The notes under the pieces were generated by a model. That model was not told where the DNA came from. It saw nothing but the letters and a program-made list of their open reading frames with translations, and ran no database searches. A stretch of DNA of 64,000 bases from Wuchereria bancrofti (taxonomy: Eukaryota > Nematoda > Chromadorea > Rhabditida > Onchocercidae): NCBI GenBank assembly GCA_005281725.1, contig SSBO01000001.1:10184251-10248250 (forward strand). Direction: 5' to 3'. Shown piece after piece: positions 17,242 to 30,686 of the stretch. The stretch's first letter is position 1. Every line of letters begins with the position of its first letter. The position numbers and the translations under genes are program-made.

Positions 17242-20200
17242 ATGATTGCTGATAGTGAAGAATTGCATCACCTTCATGTCAACATTGATGCTGGTGAATT
17301 ACCTGGCATATCATATACTAAGGATGTATGATTTTCTTCTTTTCTTTGTCACATTTAAAATAATAATTCATTATAATACAAAAAAAAAAAAATTATTCAT
17401 CGTAGTTTTATTAATTAAATTTATAGTTTAATAATTTTAAATAATTTAATAAATATACCATTTATGTAGTAAATTACCTGGCACATCATATACTAAGGAT
17501 GTATGATTTTCTTTTTTTCTTTGTCACATTTAAAATAATAATTCATTATAATACAAAAAAAAAAATTATTCATCGTAATCTTTTATTAATTAAATTTATA
17601 GTTTAATAATTTTAAATAATTTAGTAAATATATCATTTATGTAATAAATTACCTGGCATATCATATACTAAGGATGTATGGTTTTCTTTTTTTATCACAT
17701 TTAAAATAATAATTCATTATAATACAAAAAAAAAAAAAAATTATCCTAATCTTTTATTAACTAAATTTGTTGTTTAATAATTTTAAGTGTTTTAAGAAAT
17801 ATATTGAAATTTTAAAATTTTAATAAATATATCATAATTAATGTCTAGGATGATTGATTTTGAAAATTTACAATATTTGCATATTGCATTGATAATTTTA
17901 ATGAAACATAAAAAAAAGCTAAGCAATTACAATAGGAAAAACAAAGAGAATAGAAGAGAGAGAGAGAGAGAGAGAGGGAAGAATGATGATAAATTGATGA
18001 AAAGAAAAAAGGAAAAACAATAGCATTTTCTGTTTTTTAATTTTTTTTTCATTCACATATACAATCAAAATAATCATTTTTTAATACATTGATGCATCTA
18101 TTTGATGACTAATAGTTTACTTAAAAAAAAAAAAAAATTCTGAAAGTATTACCATTTTAAATTGTATTTTTAGCTAGTTTTAAATTATGCAAATTAAGAC
18201 TTTTATGAAGAATATATTGTATGTGATGTATTTGCTAATTATTAAACTTAAAAAAAAATTTAAACTTAAATTAAACTTAAACCTTACAAATTGAAACATA
18301 GGATGGATAAAAAACATTATTACTATTACTTCTTTTATACCAATAAACATTATTTATTATTGATGCAAATGGAAACATTTAAGAAGATAAAATGATAATA
18401 TTTGTAATAAATGTAACTTAGAAGGCTTAATTTGATAAACAAAAAAAAAAAATTAAGAAAAGATAATTTCGTATTTTACCGGAACCGTTATTATTATTTC
18501 AAAAAAAAAGAAAAAAAAAAGCTATTGCAAAATTTTCATATCAGTTAATTAATTAATTAAAATTTTTTTTTTCATTTTCATTTTAGCTCATTGTAACATT
18601 TGTACAACGAAATGGTGCATTAGAAGATCGAATTAATGTCGGTGATAAAATTTTAGCAGTAAATGGTTGCTCTGTAAGCGATCGAAATGCATTTGATCGA
18701 ATTCAACGAAAACAACACATTACAAGGTGAATTAAAAATAAATTTCACACTATTTTTTTCACTATTTTCAATTGTAATTTAATATTTATTCTTAAAAAAA
18801 AAATTTTTCTTTTTTTTTTTAAAAAGAAGTAAATTAGGAAAATAATCAATTTTTTATCCTTTCATCCAATTTCTTTTTTTTTATTGTATTTTTATTCTAA
18901 CGAATAATAACACTAAGAAAAATGAAAATGAATGATAAAAGTACGAATTAGGACAGTTTTTATTCTATAGGAAAACAATCAATTAATCATCTTTACATCA
19001 AAATGTTTTTATTCTAAAATTCTAAAAAACTTCGAAGAATATTTTTCTAAGAAATAACAAATTTTCACTTATTCTTTACTTTTACTTTTGTTTTTTTGAT
19101 TAATTTTTACTTATTCTAAAGAATAATAACACTAAAAAAGATATTAACAAATTTATTTAAGATGAAAATAATTCAAAATAATTATTTTATAAATGATAAA
19201 AATATTTATCAGCTTAAAAGAAAAAAGAAAAAGGTAAAAATTTAGAATCACAGTAAGTCGTGATAAAAAACGTGGCGAAAAAATTAAGCAAGAACAATGT
19301 GTTGATGATAAAAGAATTATAAAACGTGATGGTTTTCTATATTTGAAAGTGAAAATGACACAATATAAGATAGGTACACGAGTAGGTTTGGTTAGTTTTA
19401 CCCCCGAAAATTTCTTTTCTTTTTCTTTTTTTTTTTTTTCTAACATTAATTTTACAATGATTACTATATGAATATTTATTAATGAAAATAACAAGATTAC
19501 ACTATTTTCGCTATTNATTTTAACCTAAAACTAATAAGTGCTTTTTTTTTTAAAAAAAAAAGTGTATATAAAATAATGTAAGAAATTTTCTTGTTTTAAA
19601 GAATTGCTAAAAAATTCAATCATTTGAGATAAAATTCCATTATATGAATGAATATTAAAAAAAAAAAAAAAAAAAAAAGATTCTGACTACAATTTAAACT
19701 CAATATAAATAAGTAATTTAAGATCAAAAGTAATCTAAAAGTCAAGAGAGTAAAGATAATTCCTACAGATTCACATCTCTACAATGTCAAATTGTGTGAT
19801 GCATTGTAATTATTATCTCTTATCTAATCATTCATCATCCAAATTGATCAATATCTTCGCCCTACCTAATTCATATTCATTATACGGGTAACTCTCATTT
19901 ATGGGTACCCAAACGACGGCCTCGTGGCGCAATGGACAACGCGTCGGTCTACGGAACCGAAGATTGTAGGTTCGACTCCTGCCGAGGTCGGAGGACTCTT
20001 TTGCAGTTATTATAGCCTCTTACTCCTTTGTACGTGCATGCATATCACGTGCATGAATACTTGCAAAGACACGTGTTGCAGTGCATGCATATCATGTGCA
20101 TGAATACATGTAAATATGAGTGAAAAAGGTTTTACAATGAAAAAAGGTAACTGCAAAAAATTGATGACAAGAACGAAGCAAATAAAAGGAAATACATAAT

Positions 20201-20756
20201 TTTTTTAAAATGATGAAAAATATATTCTTATCATTTTGAAATCTTTTCTTACATATATATATATATATATATTTATCATTTTTTTTTTCTTTTAAAAGAT
20301 ATTTTTTAGCAGGTAAAAAATAGTAAAGAAGGACACGTTTACGTGACACGTATACTAAATGGTTCATTAAGTGCTGAATGTTTAATAGTTGGTGATCGAA
20401 TTTTGCAAGTTAATGGAACAATTATTAATGATAAAGAAATGGCAAAAAAAATTATTGTTCAGGTAAATGATATTTCAATAAATTAGTAAATAAACAAAAG
20501 AAAAGAAAAAAGCAATATAGAAAATTAAACTAAATAATTATTAATATTATTTTAAAAATTTTACTGCTAAAATGATTGATATTAGTTGATAATAAAATTG
20601 ATAAGAATCTGTTTTTTTTTTTTCTTTCAGGGTTTATTAACAGGAAATGTAAGTATTATTGTAGAGCGTCCTGATTCTCCTAAAGCACGCAATTTTATAT
20701 CTGAAATATTATCTGTTCGAACACCACCAAATACTGAAAAATTAAAACAAGTTTAA
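17242..20756 (+). CDS. Small protein with two PDZ domains
   Basis: Putative cytoplasmic scaffold. PDZ domains bind C-terminal peptides of partner proteins. Five exons: 17242-17325, 18587-18726, 19246-19390, 20310-20462, 20631-20756; 215 residues in one frame. Seen: a first PDZ module with FVQRNGALEDRINVGDKILA and VNGCSV, then a lysine/arginine-rich linker (exon 3). A second module follows with KIGTRVGL (in the carboxylate-loop position), VKNSKEGHVYVTRIL and LIVGDRILQVNGTIINDKE, and the C-terminus is KLKQV. Exon 3's donor (GTTAGT after TTG at 19390) is the choice that restores the GLGF-like region; a GTACAC alternative exists. Exon 4 has a CAG repeat acceptor (20310 or 20313). The first domain's carboxylate loop is less clear (PGISYTKD). 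A tRNA gene is nested in intron 3. It resembles nematode multi-PDZ proteins, but no particular gene is recognised. Confidence 0.8.
17297..17815 (+). repeat. 175-bp triplication spanning the end of PDZ exon 1 and its donor site
   Basis: Three direct copies with starts at 17297, 17472 and 17647 (spacing 175). Each begins AATTACCTGGCAYATCATAT and includes the last ~29 coding bases of exon 1, the donor GTATG and about 140 bases of intron. Copies 2 and 3 lie in the intron. Copy 2 is preceded by TATGTAG, acceptor-like, but its reading frames hit early stops, so the extra copies are probably non-functional exon relics. Confidence 0.9.
19918..19990 (+). tRNA. tRNA-Arg (anticodon ACG)
   Basis: A 73-nt cloverleaf without intron. 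The acceptor stem is GGCCTCG/CGAGGTC with one G-T pair and a G discriminator. The D-arm region is GCGCAATGGACAACGC. The anticodon stem is TCGGT/ACCGA around loop CTACGGA with anticodon ACG at 19951-19953. The T arm is GTAGG-TTCGACT-CCTGC, and the B box is GGTTCGACTCC. It lies in intron 3 of the two-PDZ gene, same strand. Confidence 0.96.
19999..20002 (+). terminator. Pol III terminator of tRNA-Arg(ACG)
   Basis: TTTT 9 bases after the tRNA end, the first T-run downstream. Confidence 0.6.
20034..20110. repeat. 47-bp direct duplication of alternating purine-pyrimidine DNA
   Basis: GTGCATGCATATCACGTGCA recurs with one change 47 bases downstream (starts 20034 and 20081). Each copy contains nested palindromes (GCATGC; CACGTG in copy 1, CATGTG in copy 2). 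Located just after the tRNA-Arg(ACG) gene inside the PDZ intron. Confidence 0.85.
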
Positions 20757-21903
20757 TTCGATCTAAAAAAAAAAAAAAGAAATCACTACAATAACTCAAC
20801 AATCTTATTTGTTTGAATATTAGTTTAAAAAAAATAAATAAACTTTCTCAATCAATCATTGCTAATTTCACATTTATCAATCAATCATAAGTATACACTT
20901 TTAAAATACATAAATTTTCTAACAAAAAAAAGAAACTAAAAATCCCAAAGCTCGTATAACTTCATCAAAATAAAATTCAATAAAAAAATGATAAATATAC
21001 AAATTTTTAAATCATTTTATCATAAATAATGAATTCAATGTATATTATTTATAATTTGAAGTAAGAATTACAAGTTTATAAGAATGATTTTTTTTTTAAC
21101 ATTTTTATTGTCTAATATTTCAATTTTTTTTTTGCTACCTACCAAATTTCATAATATTATCCATCTATGATTGCAAATTATAGATTACATTTTTTTTTTT
21201 TTGGGCTAATTATTATGAATGAATGAAATTTGAGGAATTAATTTTAGAAATTAGCAAAAGTGACAAATGCATAATTGATTTAATTAAATAAATTGACAAA
21301 ACACATACCACAGATTAATCACTGTTTTATTTCATTGATTAGGAATTATAAATGGTAATAGTGATAAGATAAAAGTGATAAGATCGACCAAATCAGTAAT
21401 GCATGGAAAAAATGATAAAACTGCTAACGAATAATAAAATGGTCGACAATACGGTAACTGATAAAGGCGATGTTTCATCATCGGGCACAGGATCATTTTG
21501 CTAAAATGTTCTCGAATTTCTTTTTTTTTGTTTGTTAAATATTACGATATATGGATAGGAGTTGTGCGTGAAGTGTTTTTTTTTCTACTTTTATGAAATT
21601 TTTATCACTTAAAATTATCAGTTATCAGCTTTTGGTCGAAGCTCTGATTCAAATTATATTTGTAATTTCAACTAATAATGGTGCAAAATTTATTGAAAAG
21701 ATAGATGAAAAACTGGAGAATCTAAAGAATCTAGCATGTATGCATTTATTATTATCTTTTCAAGTTAATTTATTTCATAAATTATTGATTAATCGTTATA
21801 TCAGTGAATTGTGATAAGCGTTTATATGTTAACGTCAAGAAATATAGTCATTACTGATAAGAGCATTTTGAACTTATTTTTTATATTTTTTCAGGAAAAA
21901 TAT
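20757..21903 (+). promoter_or_regulatory. PDZ 3' UTR and SCYL1-like upstream region
   Basis: A 1.15-kb spacer between two genes on the same strand. It ends in TATTTTTTCAG (21894) nine bases before the SCYL1-like ATG, which looks like a trans-splice acceptor. An open frame starting at 21593 is not continuous with that gene and has no recognisable domain. Confidence 0.5.
20833..20842 (+). terminator. Candidate polyadenylation signal of the PDZ gene
   Basis: Overlapping AATAAATAAA about 77 bases after the stop codon, a typical nematode distance. Confidence 0.55.
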
Positions 21904-24900
21904 ATGACATCGGTATTATCATCACTTTTTTCACGTGATCCAAAAACTGTATTTCCATATGAGCTACCTGCTAGCAGTTTTTATACTTTCGATGGCATAT
22001 GCATTGGAAAAAGCTTTAAAAAAGTAATGTTTCATTTTTTCTTTAAGGAAATAATTAATTTAGTGAATTTAAATAAACTTTAGTATGTCTAAAATAAGAA
22101 TTATAGAAAGTTTAATTTTCAAGTAACACTTACCAATAATTCAGTATTATTTCAGGCTGAGCCATCCGAACTTGCTACCTGTTTTTGGGCAACAGTATCC
22201 GATTATGGTCCAGGATCAGTACTGAAAGCTCAAGCACGTAAACTGAAAACTCTCCGGCACCCAAATGTTCTCGCTTATTTGGATAGCGTTGAGGTTGTAA
22301 TATTTTATAAATATATCAGTTTCATCTTTTGATTGTTTTTTTTGTCAAACTTTAATTTACCAGACTTTTTTTTTCAAAATTTGAAACTCTTCATTTATTT
22401 CGTAGTGCATATTTATTTTTTCAAGAGCTTAAGATTTATTTCATGAAGAATAATATAGCTTGAGACTCCATATTTGCTAATTTAGCATTCCACGTTTACT
22501 AGTTCTGAAATCATAGCTAACAGCACTAATGATGTTCAATTTATAAAAGTCATCATTTTAGTTCTTTTTTCAGATGAATGGTACTTTTTATTTGATAACA
22601 GAAGCTTGCGTTCCTCTAAAAATTTATATTACGGAAAACAAACTAACTGATAAACAAAAAGATTTTGTTGTTTCCTGGGGTCTATTTCAGCTATTGGTAT
22701 GTCTCTTTTTACCCTTATAGATTTATTTGCAACATTTTTCAATTATAAACAGTTTCATTTGTGTCAGCTTTTCTGATTATAAATCGTTTTGAAATTAAAT
22801 AATATTAAGTTTTCATTGTTGCTTCTGGAAGTACCGAAATGTGTTTTTAGAGAATTTAAGGTTAATTGCTAATTACAACAAAGTTCAGAGCTTCAAGATT
22901 AATTAACTATTCGTTTGGTACTTCGTTATACAGTTACTAATCTACCATATCGTTGTTTTTGTATGAGTGAAAATGAAATCAATGAGTCCTTAGCTTACAG
23001 AGCTGTTTAAAATTCTTACATCAAGAGGCTGAATTAAGTCATGAAAATATCCGGTATTCTGTTTATGTCACAGAAAGTGGAGATTGGAAACTTGGTGGTT
23101 TCGAAAAATCAACCGTTTTTAGGTACACTTTTTTCTTTCTTCCATCGAGAAATACCATCTTTTCTTTTTTGAAATTCGCTTTTCATTGCGTTTCATTTAA
23201 TTCGATACTGATAGCTAGATATTTTTTTATTTAAATTAACTTTATTTTAGTAATCCATGTACTGATCTTAATTCATTCGCATTACTTACATGGGAAATTT
23301 TCAATGGTTTTAATGAATCAATAACGAAACCAGAAGCACCAAAACGAGTTCCTCAACAACTGCATGTGCATTATAAAAAAATGGCTACTAATCGAGCAGC
23401 TAAACTGGATACTGGGGAATTATTGAAAGGTACGGTTTCATAGTTTTTTACTTTATATTATCTTTCTCTTTAAGGTTTTTGCTATTTTTTTTAAATACAT
23501 TTTCACGAACAATGAAAAAGAACTGTTGTTACCTATATTTATGCTCATTTTTTATTACGTCGATAAATTATTTCCCTTATTTAGTAAAACATCACTTATT
23601 TCCATTACAAGTTTGGCATATTATTTTTTGATCAGATTTTCTTATATTACAACAATAATACAAAAGACATTTTAGAATTGCGTCAAACAGGAGGCTTTTT
23701 TAAGAATCGATATGTAGATATATTGTTGTTTTTGGATGAATTTCAACTGAAAGATGCTCATGAAAAGCAGTCCTTCTTCACAGAATTGAAAAATGAATTG
23801 GATTTTTTTCCTGATAATATTGCCAAATATAGGATTCTTCCAAAATTAATACATGTATGTTCTATATGGTTAAAAGATTGCAAGCAATATTTGCATTTTG
23901 TCTTCTCACAATAGGTTTTAGCTTTTTCTTTTCAGTTACAAAAAAGGAGAAAAAAAAATGCAATACTTATTTCAATTACAATTGCATTATTACTTAATTT
24001 GAAGTTCAAGATTTATTAATCCTTATTCTATATTCTTAATGCCCATTGAATTCATCTTTTTTTTTTCTACCTTCTTAGACTTATTAATGACAGAGTTATG
24101 AATATGGTGACGCTGGATCACATGTTTTGATGCCATTGTTTCGATTGGGACGTTTATTGGATGAAGACGAGTATCAGCTTCGTATTGTGCCTTGCCTTTG
24201 TAAATTATTTAGTTCACCGGATCGTGTAACACGTGTAAAATTATTAGAACGAATTGACGAATTCGCACCGCATTTAACACCTCAAATTGTTAACGAACGG
24301 ATATATAGGTTGGTTTTTGGATTTGTTTTTCTTTTTTTTTTTTTTTGGAAAATTTTCAAAATGCATTATGCGCAACTTTTTTTTCGAATTACTATAATTT
24401 ACAAAAAATTACAAAAAACAAAAATTACAAAAAAACTATAAGTGTACTGACATTGTCATGGAATGTCAAATTGGAAAGAGACATTTAAGGAAATGCGTTT
24501 TTTTTTTTTTGTTTTAAATTGGTCTAATTTCCATGCAATGACTGAAACTGTAATAATAAGCAAGATTTACTTTTCAGGAATGTTGCATCTGGTTTTATGG
24601 ATACAAATCCGGCTGTTCGTGAAAGTACAGTGAAAGCAATGGTTTCGCTGGCTGATAAATTGAATAATCAAAATTTAAATACTGATCTGATGCGGCATTT
24701 AGCAAGACTGCAAGGTAAGGTTTATGCTTCTCTGGTATTATCCTAACAGGAACTCTCCTATATTTCTCTCAAAGTTTAAAAACGTATCACGAAAAATGTT
24801 CGATAGAAAAAAAAAGTGTAATGTAAAAATTAAATTGTATAAAAAAAATCCTTAGCTTTGTATAAAAAAATTGATGTAAAAAATTGTTCCTTAGCTTTGT

Positions 24901-27900
24901 TTCTTAAATCTGTAAAAAACTTTCCATCATTTCTAAATTATCCTCCCTTAATAATTTCAGCAATAACTTCTTTTAAAGAACGATTTCCTTTTTTGTCCTA
25001 AATAGTTTTATGTGTCGAAAAACCTTAGAAAGCATTAATTCTATTGCTTGAAATGTATTCAGGCGCAGATGATCAACCAGGTATTCGAACAAATGCAACA
25101 ATTTGTCTTGGTAAAATTGGTTGTTATATTGATCCAAGTCATCGTCAGCAAATTCTAATCAGTGCCTTCATTCGTGCACTCAAAGATCCATTTCCTCCTG
25201 CTAGAATGGCAGCTATTCTAGCACTTAGTGCTACCCAACAATATTACTCATTAATTGAAGTTGCAAATCGTATATTACCAGCCTTATCACCAATGACATG
25301 TGATCAGGAAAAACAGGTTATTTACTATAAAATTTAATTAAATATTACGATTAGTAGAAGTTTGTTATTTGATCTCACAAAAAAAAATTATGTTTAATTT
25401 TTTCTACTAAACTTGCTACATACATTTAGCCATAGTTAGATAAAATTGCAAAATGATACAAAATATATATTGAAAGTTTCAAACAAACTTCCCATAACAT
25501 ACACATAATTTTGTAGAGGTTGATTGAATTTTTTTCTCATTAATTGATTGAATTAGTTTGACCTACATCGAAAGTTTGTTTAGGATGCTTGTAGCTATTA
25601 CTATGAGGCATTTTCAAATTTTATCACATTACTTTAGTGTGCATATTATTGTCACTCATTTTTTAGTTTTTTTTTTTTACTAAGTTTTGTTATCTTTGAT
25701 AAAGTTTTTTTTTTTTTTTAAGCAAAGCAGTATACATTCAGGTCAGAGATCAAAGCTTCAAAGCACTACATGGGTTCATCGAAAAGTTGGAAAAAGCTAG
25801 TGAAAATCCAGAACTGATAGCAGAACTCGAATCACAAGTAAAAGCTGGTGGAAAAAGCGGTTTACTAAGCAGTGACAAGGTTTTTTTTTCTCAATACTAC
25901 TAACTGTTTTTATTATTTTTGATCAGTCAAAAAATAATCCGACACCTCTTCCTTCTCCAATTTTAATTAGATTAGGAGAGGTAATAAATATAAAAAATGT
26001 AATTTCCGTTATTACAGGTTATCTTCTATTTCGAAGAATATAGCCTTATCAACTTCTTAATACTATATGTTAATATATTTCAGGTGCCACAATGGGCAAG
26101 TTGGGCGTTAAAATCACTTTCAGGCAAATTCTATTCTTCCTCAATGCAAAATCAATCTGTGTTAACACAAAAGCAAGAGACACCCATTTGTGAATCAAAA
26201 CCTAGCACAAAGACATCTTCTGAATTAAAATCATGTGATACAGCACCAGAGAAATTTGCAAATGATGATGGTTGGGGTGAATTGGAAGATAATTTAAGTG
26301 TAGAAAATGAAGAAGAGTGGGAAGATGCTAATGATGGACTAACAACAAATACCACAAACATGAACGGAAAATGGGATAATGGACAGAGAGAAGTAAAAAT
26401 TGAATTTAATTTAATTTGGTAATTTTAAATCAAATTCATAAGTAAGACTATTTTGTGAACAGCTATTTTACCTCTCTTGTAATTATGAGTTTTACATTTA
26501 GAAATTGGCTTAGAGCAAAATTTGATTTAAGAAAAAGATAGAAAAGGTGTGCTAATCCAGTTTTGCTCTGAAGCATTGAAGAAACGATGAGTTTTATAAG
26601 AATGTTTGTATGAAGAAATCGGCGAAAATAGTAAAATTTTATTAGCTATCAGTAAGAATAAGTTCGAAATGAAGAATTAGCAGAGGAGGAGATGTTTACT
26701 TTATATAACTTTTGAATTTTTCACGGAAACTTATGGAAGTATAAGTGTATTTTGTAACGTAAAGAGTATAACAAATTTTGTGTGAAGTTAAAATCCAGTA
26801 CAGGAAAGAGTATTCACTATGTTAGGAAAAATGCTGTAGAGAAATCAGTAGCGTTTTTTTGTGATAACGCAATCAATAGCGCCTATTTCTTATTGAAAAT
26901 AGAGGATATTGATTTTTCAAATTCACGATAAATTATTTTAACCTTACAAAAAATTTAGGTTAAAATCATTTGTTCAATTCTGTTACTGCATTTTTTGTTT
27001 TGTAGGTAGCAACTGCTAAAAGTAAAACGTCTACTACAACATCATCGAAACCATTCGGAAAAACATCAAAAACGAAAGGATTGAAATTGCAACGTCCATT
27101 TTTAAAATCTACAGGTCCTTTTTTTTTTTTTTTTTTAGAATGGTTCAAAAGAAAGAGCAAAGCAAGTTCTAAATCGATTATAGTAATTAAGACAATATAA
27201 GATATATTTAGATGTGTCACTGAAATGGTATAGTATTAAGTAACAAATAATTTAATTACAGGTGAAGATGATTTGAATTGTTTGTTAGGCATTAAATCGA
27301 GCGCAGATGGCAATGAAGTTACGAATAGGAACACATTTGCTGTAAAAAATAGCAGTGATATACTGACAGATGGTTGGGGTGATAATTTCACTACAAGCGG
27401 TTGGGATGATTTCGATGTCAGTTCAGGTTCATTACTAATTTTGTTCAACTTCTTGTGCAAATATTAAAATGATACACTAAATTTTTTATGCTCATAAGAA
27501 AAGTGAAGAATGAGAATTTGAAAGAGTTAGGAAAGATTACAATGGACATGGAAGATATACATGTAAACTATTAAAATTTTCTAAAACAATAATATCTGTT
27601 TAATTTCTTACATTTTGAGGTGGAACATCTATTAAAGTAGTGGAAGATGGAGAATGGAATATTTCATGGAATGCCGATGAACCCGTGGAAAGTAAATTTA
27701 TTTATTTATTTTTTATTTTTTTTTTTTTAGAAATTACATACTCTCCTTGTAGTCATTAATGGAGTGTTAGTTCAATAACAAAGGATAATGATGATTAAAC
27801 TAACATCATAGCTAGGAAGTTTGGCAAATTTTAAAAGTCAGAAATATATTACAGCTTTCTAAGTAGAAACAACATGTTAGCTATTGCTATCTGCTTCAAT

Positions 27901-28126
27901 ATCATACATAACAATACCATCTATATTGTTTTAAATAAATAAATAAATAAATAAGCATATATTTTTTGATTTAGTTTCATCGGTATCAGAAAGTAAGGAA
28001 GTTCATCAATCAAAAATTGCAACACGAAATAAAAAAGCGCATAATATGGAAATGGCTAGGAAACGAACTGTTCGAGGTACTGGTGCTACTCGAGTGATAT
28101 CCGATAATGATGAAAGCATTCATTAA
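21904..28126 (+). CDS. SCYL1: SCYL1-like N-terminal pseudokinase (COPI/Golgi trafficking)
   Basis: Catalytically inactive kinase-like protein. Family members act in Golgi-ER (COPI) transport. Fifteen exons: 21904-22023, 22156-22293, 22574-22696, 23001-23122, 23251-23429, 23676-23854, 24094-24308, 24578-24714, 25063-25316, 25742-25879, 26084-26392, 27006-27114, 27262-27426, 27641-27691, 27975-28126; 796 residues (human about 808). Seen: [14 protein letters not shown] at the N-terminus and [18 protein letters not shown]. The catalytic loop is degenerate (LSHENIRY instead of HRD), and GDWKLGGFE stands where DFG should be, so it is a pseudokinase. A HEAT-repeat middle follows ([40 protein letters not shown]). 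The acidic, tryptophan-rich tail has DDGWGE, DGWGD and SGWDDFD. The C-terminus ([11 protein letters not shown]...DNDESIH) lacks the terminal basic COPI motif known from mammals. The start was chosen after a TTTTTTCAG acceptor. Confidence 0.95.
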
Positions 28127-30686
28127 TTATGTTAAAAGAAAAGTTCCATGCTGTTTATATTTATATTTTTTATTGATATATTCTTTCTATTATTCAAATT
28201 GATTATGCTAACTATATTCATTTAAAATTCGGAAGCTAAACAAATTGTGAAATGTTGTTTTTTTTTTTTTTTTTAGAAAATATCTGATTAATGCATTTGC
28301 TATTATGGATATTTGGTAATTTGGTGATGCACTTAGGAGTTTCTTCAATTTTTGGAAGAGACTAATATATATATGAAATTGAAATTCTTTCTTTTTGTTT
28401 ATCAAATAACGCTTTTATTTTTGCAGTTGTTTCATTCATTCCATTTTGTACTGAGTACTTTTTCCAATGTGATAAGACCATATTAATCGAAGTTTTTACA
28501 CTTTTATATTAATTATGAATAAAAACTATTGTAAAGAAAAGTGGTAGTACTACTTTTTGAAATTGTTCTAGATTTTTTGTAGAAAAAAGCATATCATTCA
28601 CTTCCAGATTTCTGTTCATTGCAATAATCATTACTGCAAATAATTGAAATGTTATAGAATCTCTTTCAAATGGTAAGTTTTTTGCAACTTATTTTGTAAT
28701 ATAAACTTTTTATGTGAAATTCATCTCGTCTATAAAACTTTAAATTTGACAAATTTTATGCTTAATTCTTCCGTGAAAAGATTTTATCATTTAGCGGTAA
28801 TTTTTGCCGTTTGGGAATTTTAATGGAAAAGTTTAAAGTGAATTAAATTTGTAAGTGAGATTAAATAAATTATTGAAAAAAGTGCAATGGATTTTTTCTG
28901 TAATACACGGAAATATCATTGTATTATGAATATTATTCAATGCATATGAATTGCAATATTTCCTTTTAATTTTCTGTTTTGTGAGCTATTATTTGGTATA
29001 TTTAATTGTTTTTTATACAGTTTAAAATATAACACTGAATTATAAATTATTTAATATATTGCAATTAATATTTTATGCCAGTTTAGTCTACTTAAACGTA
29101 AACATCTTCGTATAAAGAAAAAGAAAGTAGCATTTTTAGATTTAATCTGTCTGATAATAAAAATTACTCAATTTAATAGATAAGTTCAAGATTTGCTAAA
29201 AAAGTAACGCATCTGTATGTGTGTTAGATGATAACAGGAATTTTAAACAAAAACTATAAAATTTTTACTTTTAATTATTGATTAGAAATGAGACTGAACA
29301 AATATAATGTAAAAATATCTTTTATCTAAATTATACGAAAATTTCTAACGGATTTATAAAACGAATAAAAACTAGGAAAATTATTATGTTTCACTTGAAG
29401 TATATCAGAACATTTTTTGTTTTGTTTTGTTCTGAAATTATACAATTATTTTGAAGAAGTTAGTGATAATTGTGATTGTTGTCTTAATTTAATTATTTGA
29501 AAACTTTCAAATAAAAATGTAATTTGTTATACTCTCATACAATTGCGAAAAAAGAAGGTTAACAAAAGGCTTTTTCGTATTTTTTTGCTAAAATAATTAT
29601 TCATAAGGCCTAAGATTGTTTAATAAATTCAAGCCTAAAAAAAAAAGTTATACAAAAAAAAAAGAAAAAGTAAATTCAAGCCTGAGAAACTTATTGACTA
29701 AGCAAAAAAAAGGAAATGCATATTGGATTTGAATGCTTTAAATATATTAGTTAGTTTACGTATAAGCGCTTAATCATATTACCTGTCTCAGGTATCATAT
29801 TATCCAATATTACCTAGTGATATTTGCTTATTATAATGCTAAAATTTATGCATAAATTTTAATAAATATAAATTTTTTTTTTAAAAAATTAAAAAACTAT
29901 TTTTACTAGCTGATTGCTAGCCAAATGGTTTGTCCACGTGAGGTGTATTATTCACTTACACTTTTATCTACGGTTTGTTTAAGAAAGCATTCGAATTTAT
30001 GAAGTGAATTATTCCGGATTTTTAACTCTAATCCAAGTGAATCATTCCGGATTTTTAACTCTAATCCTGATTTTAAACCTAAATTTATTTGATTAGGCTA
30101 AACTTATTTGACGGAACTTATTTTTATTTATTATTATTATTTTTATTTTTAAACTTATTTTTATTTATTATTATTTTATTGAATTTGTTGACTTATTTAT
30201 TAATTGATTGAATTGATTGAGTGAAATCAAAAAAAAGCATTTAATTCACTTTCCTCCTCATTAATTTCAGATTAAAGGAATTACTTAATGTAGGAATAGA
30301 AAAAAAAAAAGGATTGGATTGACCTTTTTGACCTTTCTCTTCTCTCTTGTTTCTTCCAAATTATAGCACATAAAAGTTGGTAATTACCGATAAATTTTAA
30401 CTTCACTCAATCAATTCGATTGATTATCGCAAAACATTTGTAACTCAATGCAAATCACTAATTATTGATATATTATTGATAAAAGTTATAATGAAAATTT
30501 AATTTAATGATAATTCTAGATGATTATTTAAGCTATAAATATTATAGTACATTATAAAAATGAGCAAAATCTAAGCTTAATTCTTAAATTTAGCTTTTAA
30601 GATTAGGAAAAAAAAGAAGTTAACACTTTATCGATTAGTATTATAATTAATTAATTAATTAATTAATTATCCTTTGTTTATTATAG
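28127..30686. other. Intergenic spacer, no clear gene
   Basis: About 2.5 kb of AT-rich DNA with SCYL1-like 3' UTR at its left end. I find no coherent exon. A short ATG-containing stretch at 29929-29940 before GTGTAT could be an upstream exon of the next gene but cannot be supported. Confidence 0.5.
28518..28523 (+). terminator. Candidate polyadenylation signal of SCYL1-like gene
   Basis: AATAAA about 390 bases after the stop codon. Position is plausible but chance matches are frequent here. Confidence 0.35.

Noticed and set aside
17470..17500. Second copy of PDZ exon 1 end as an alternative exon
   Set aside because: Has an acceptor-like TATGTAG and a donor, but the usable frames contain stops, so a coding alternative exon is not supported.
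19516..19516. Single N that might be a third contig join
   Set aside because: The sequence to its right does not repeat that to its left, so it looks like an isolated ambiguous base.
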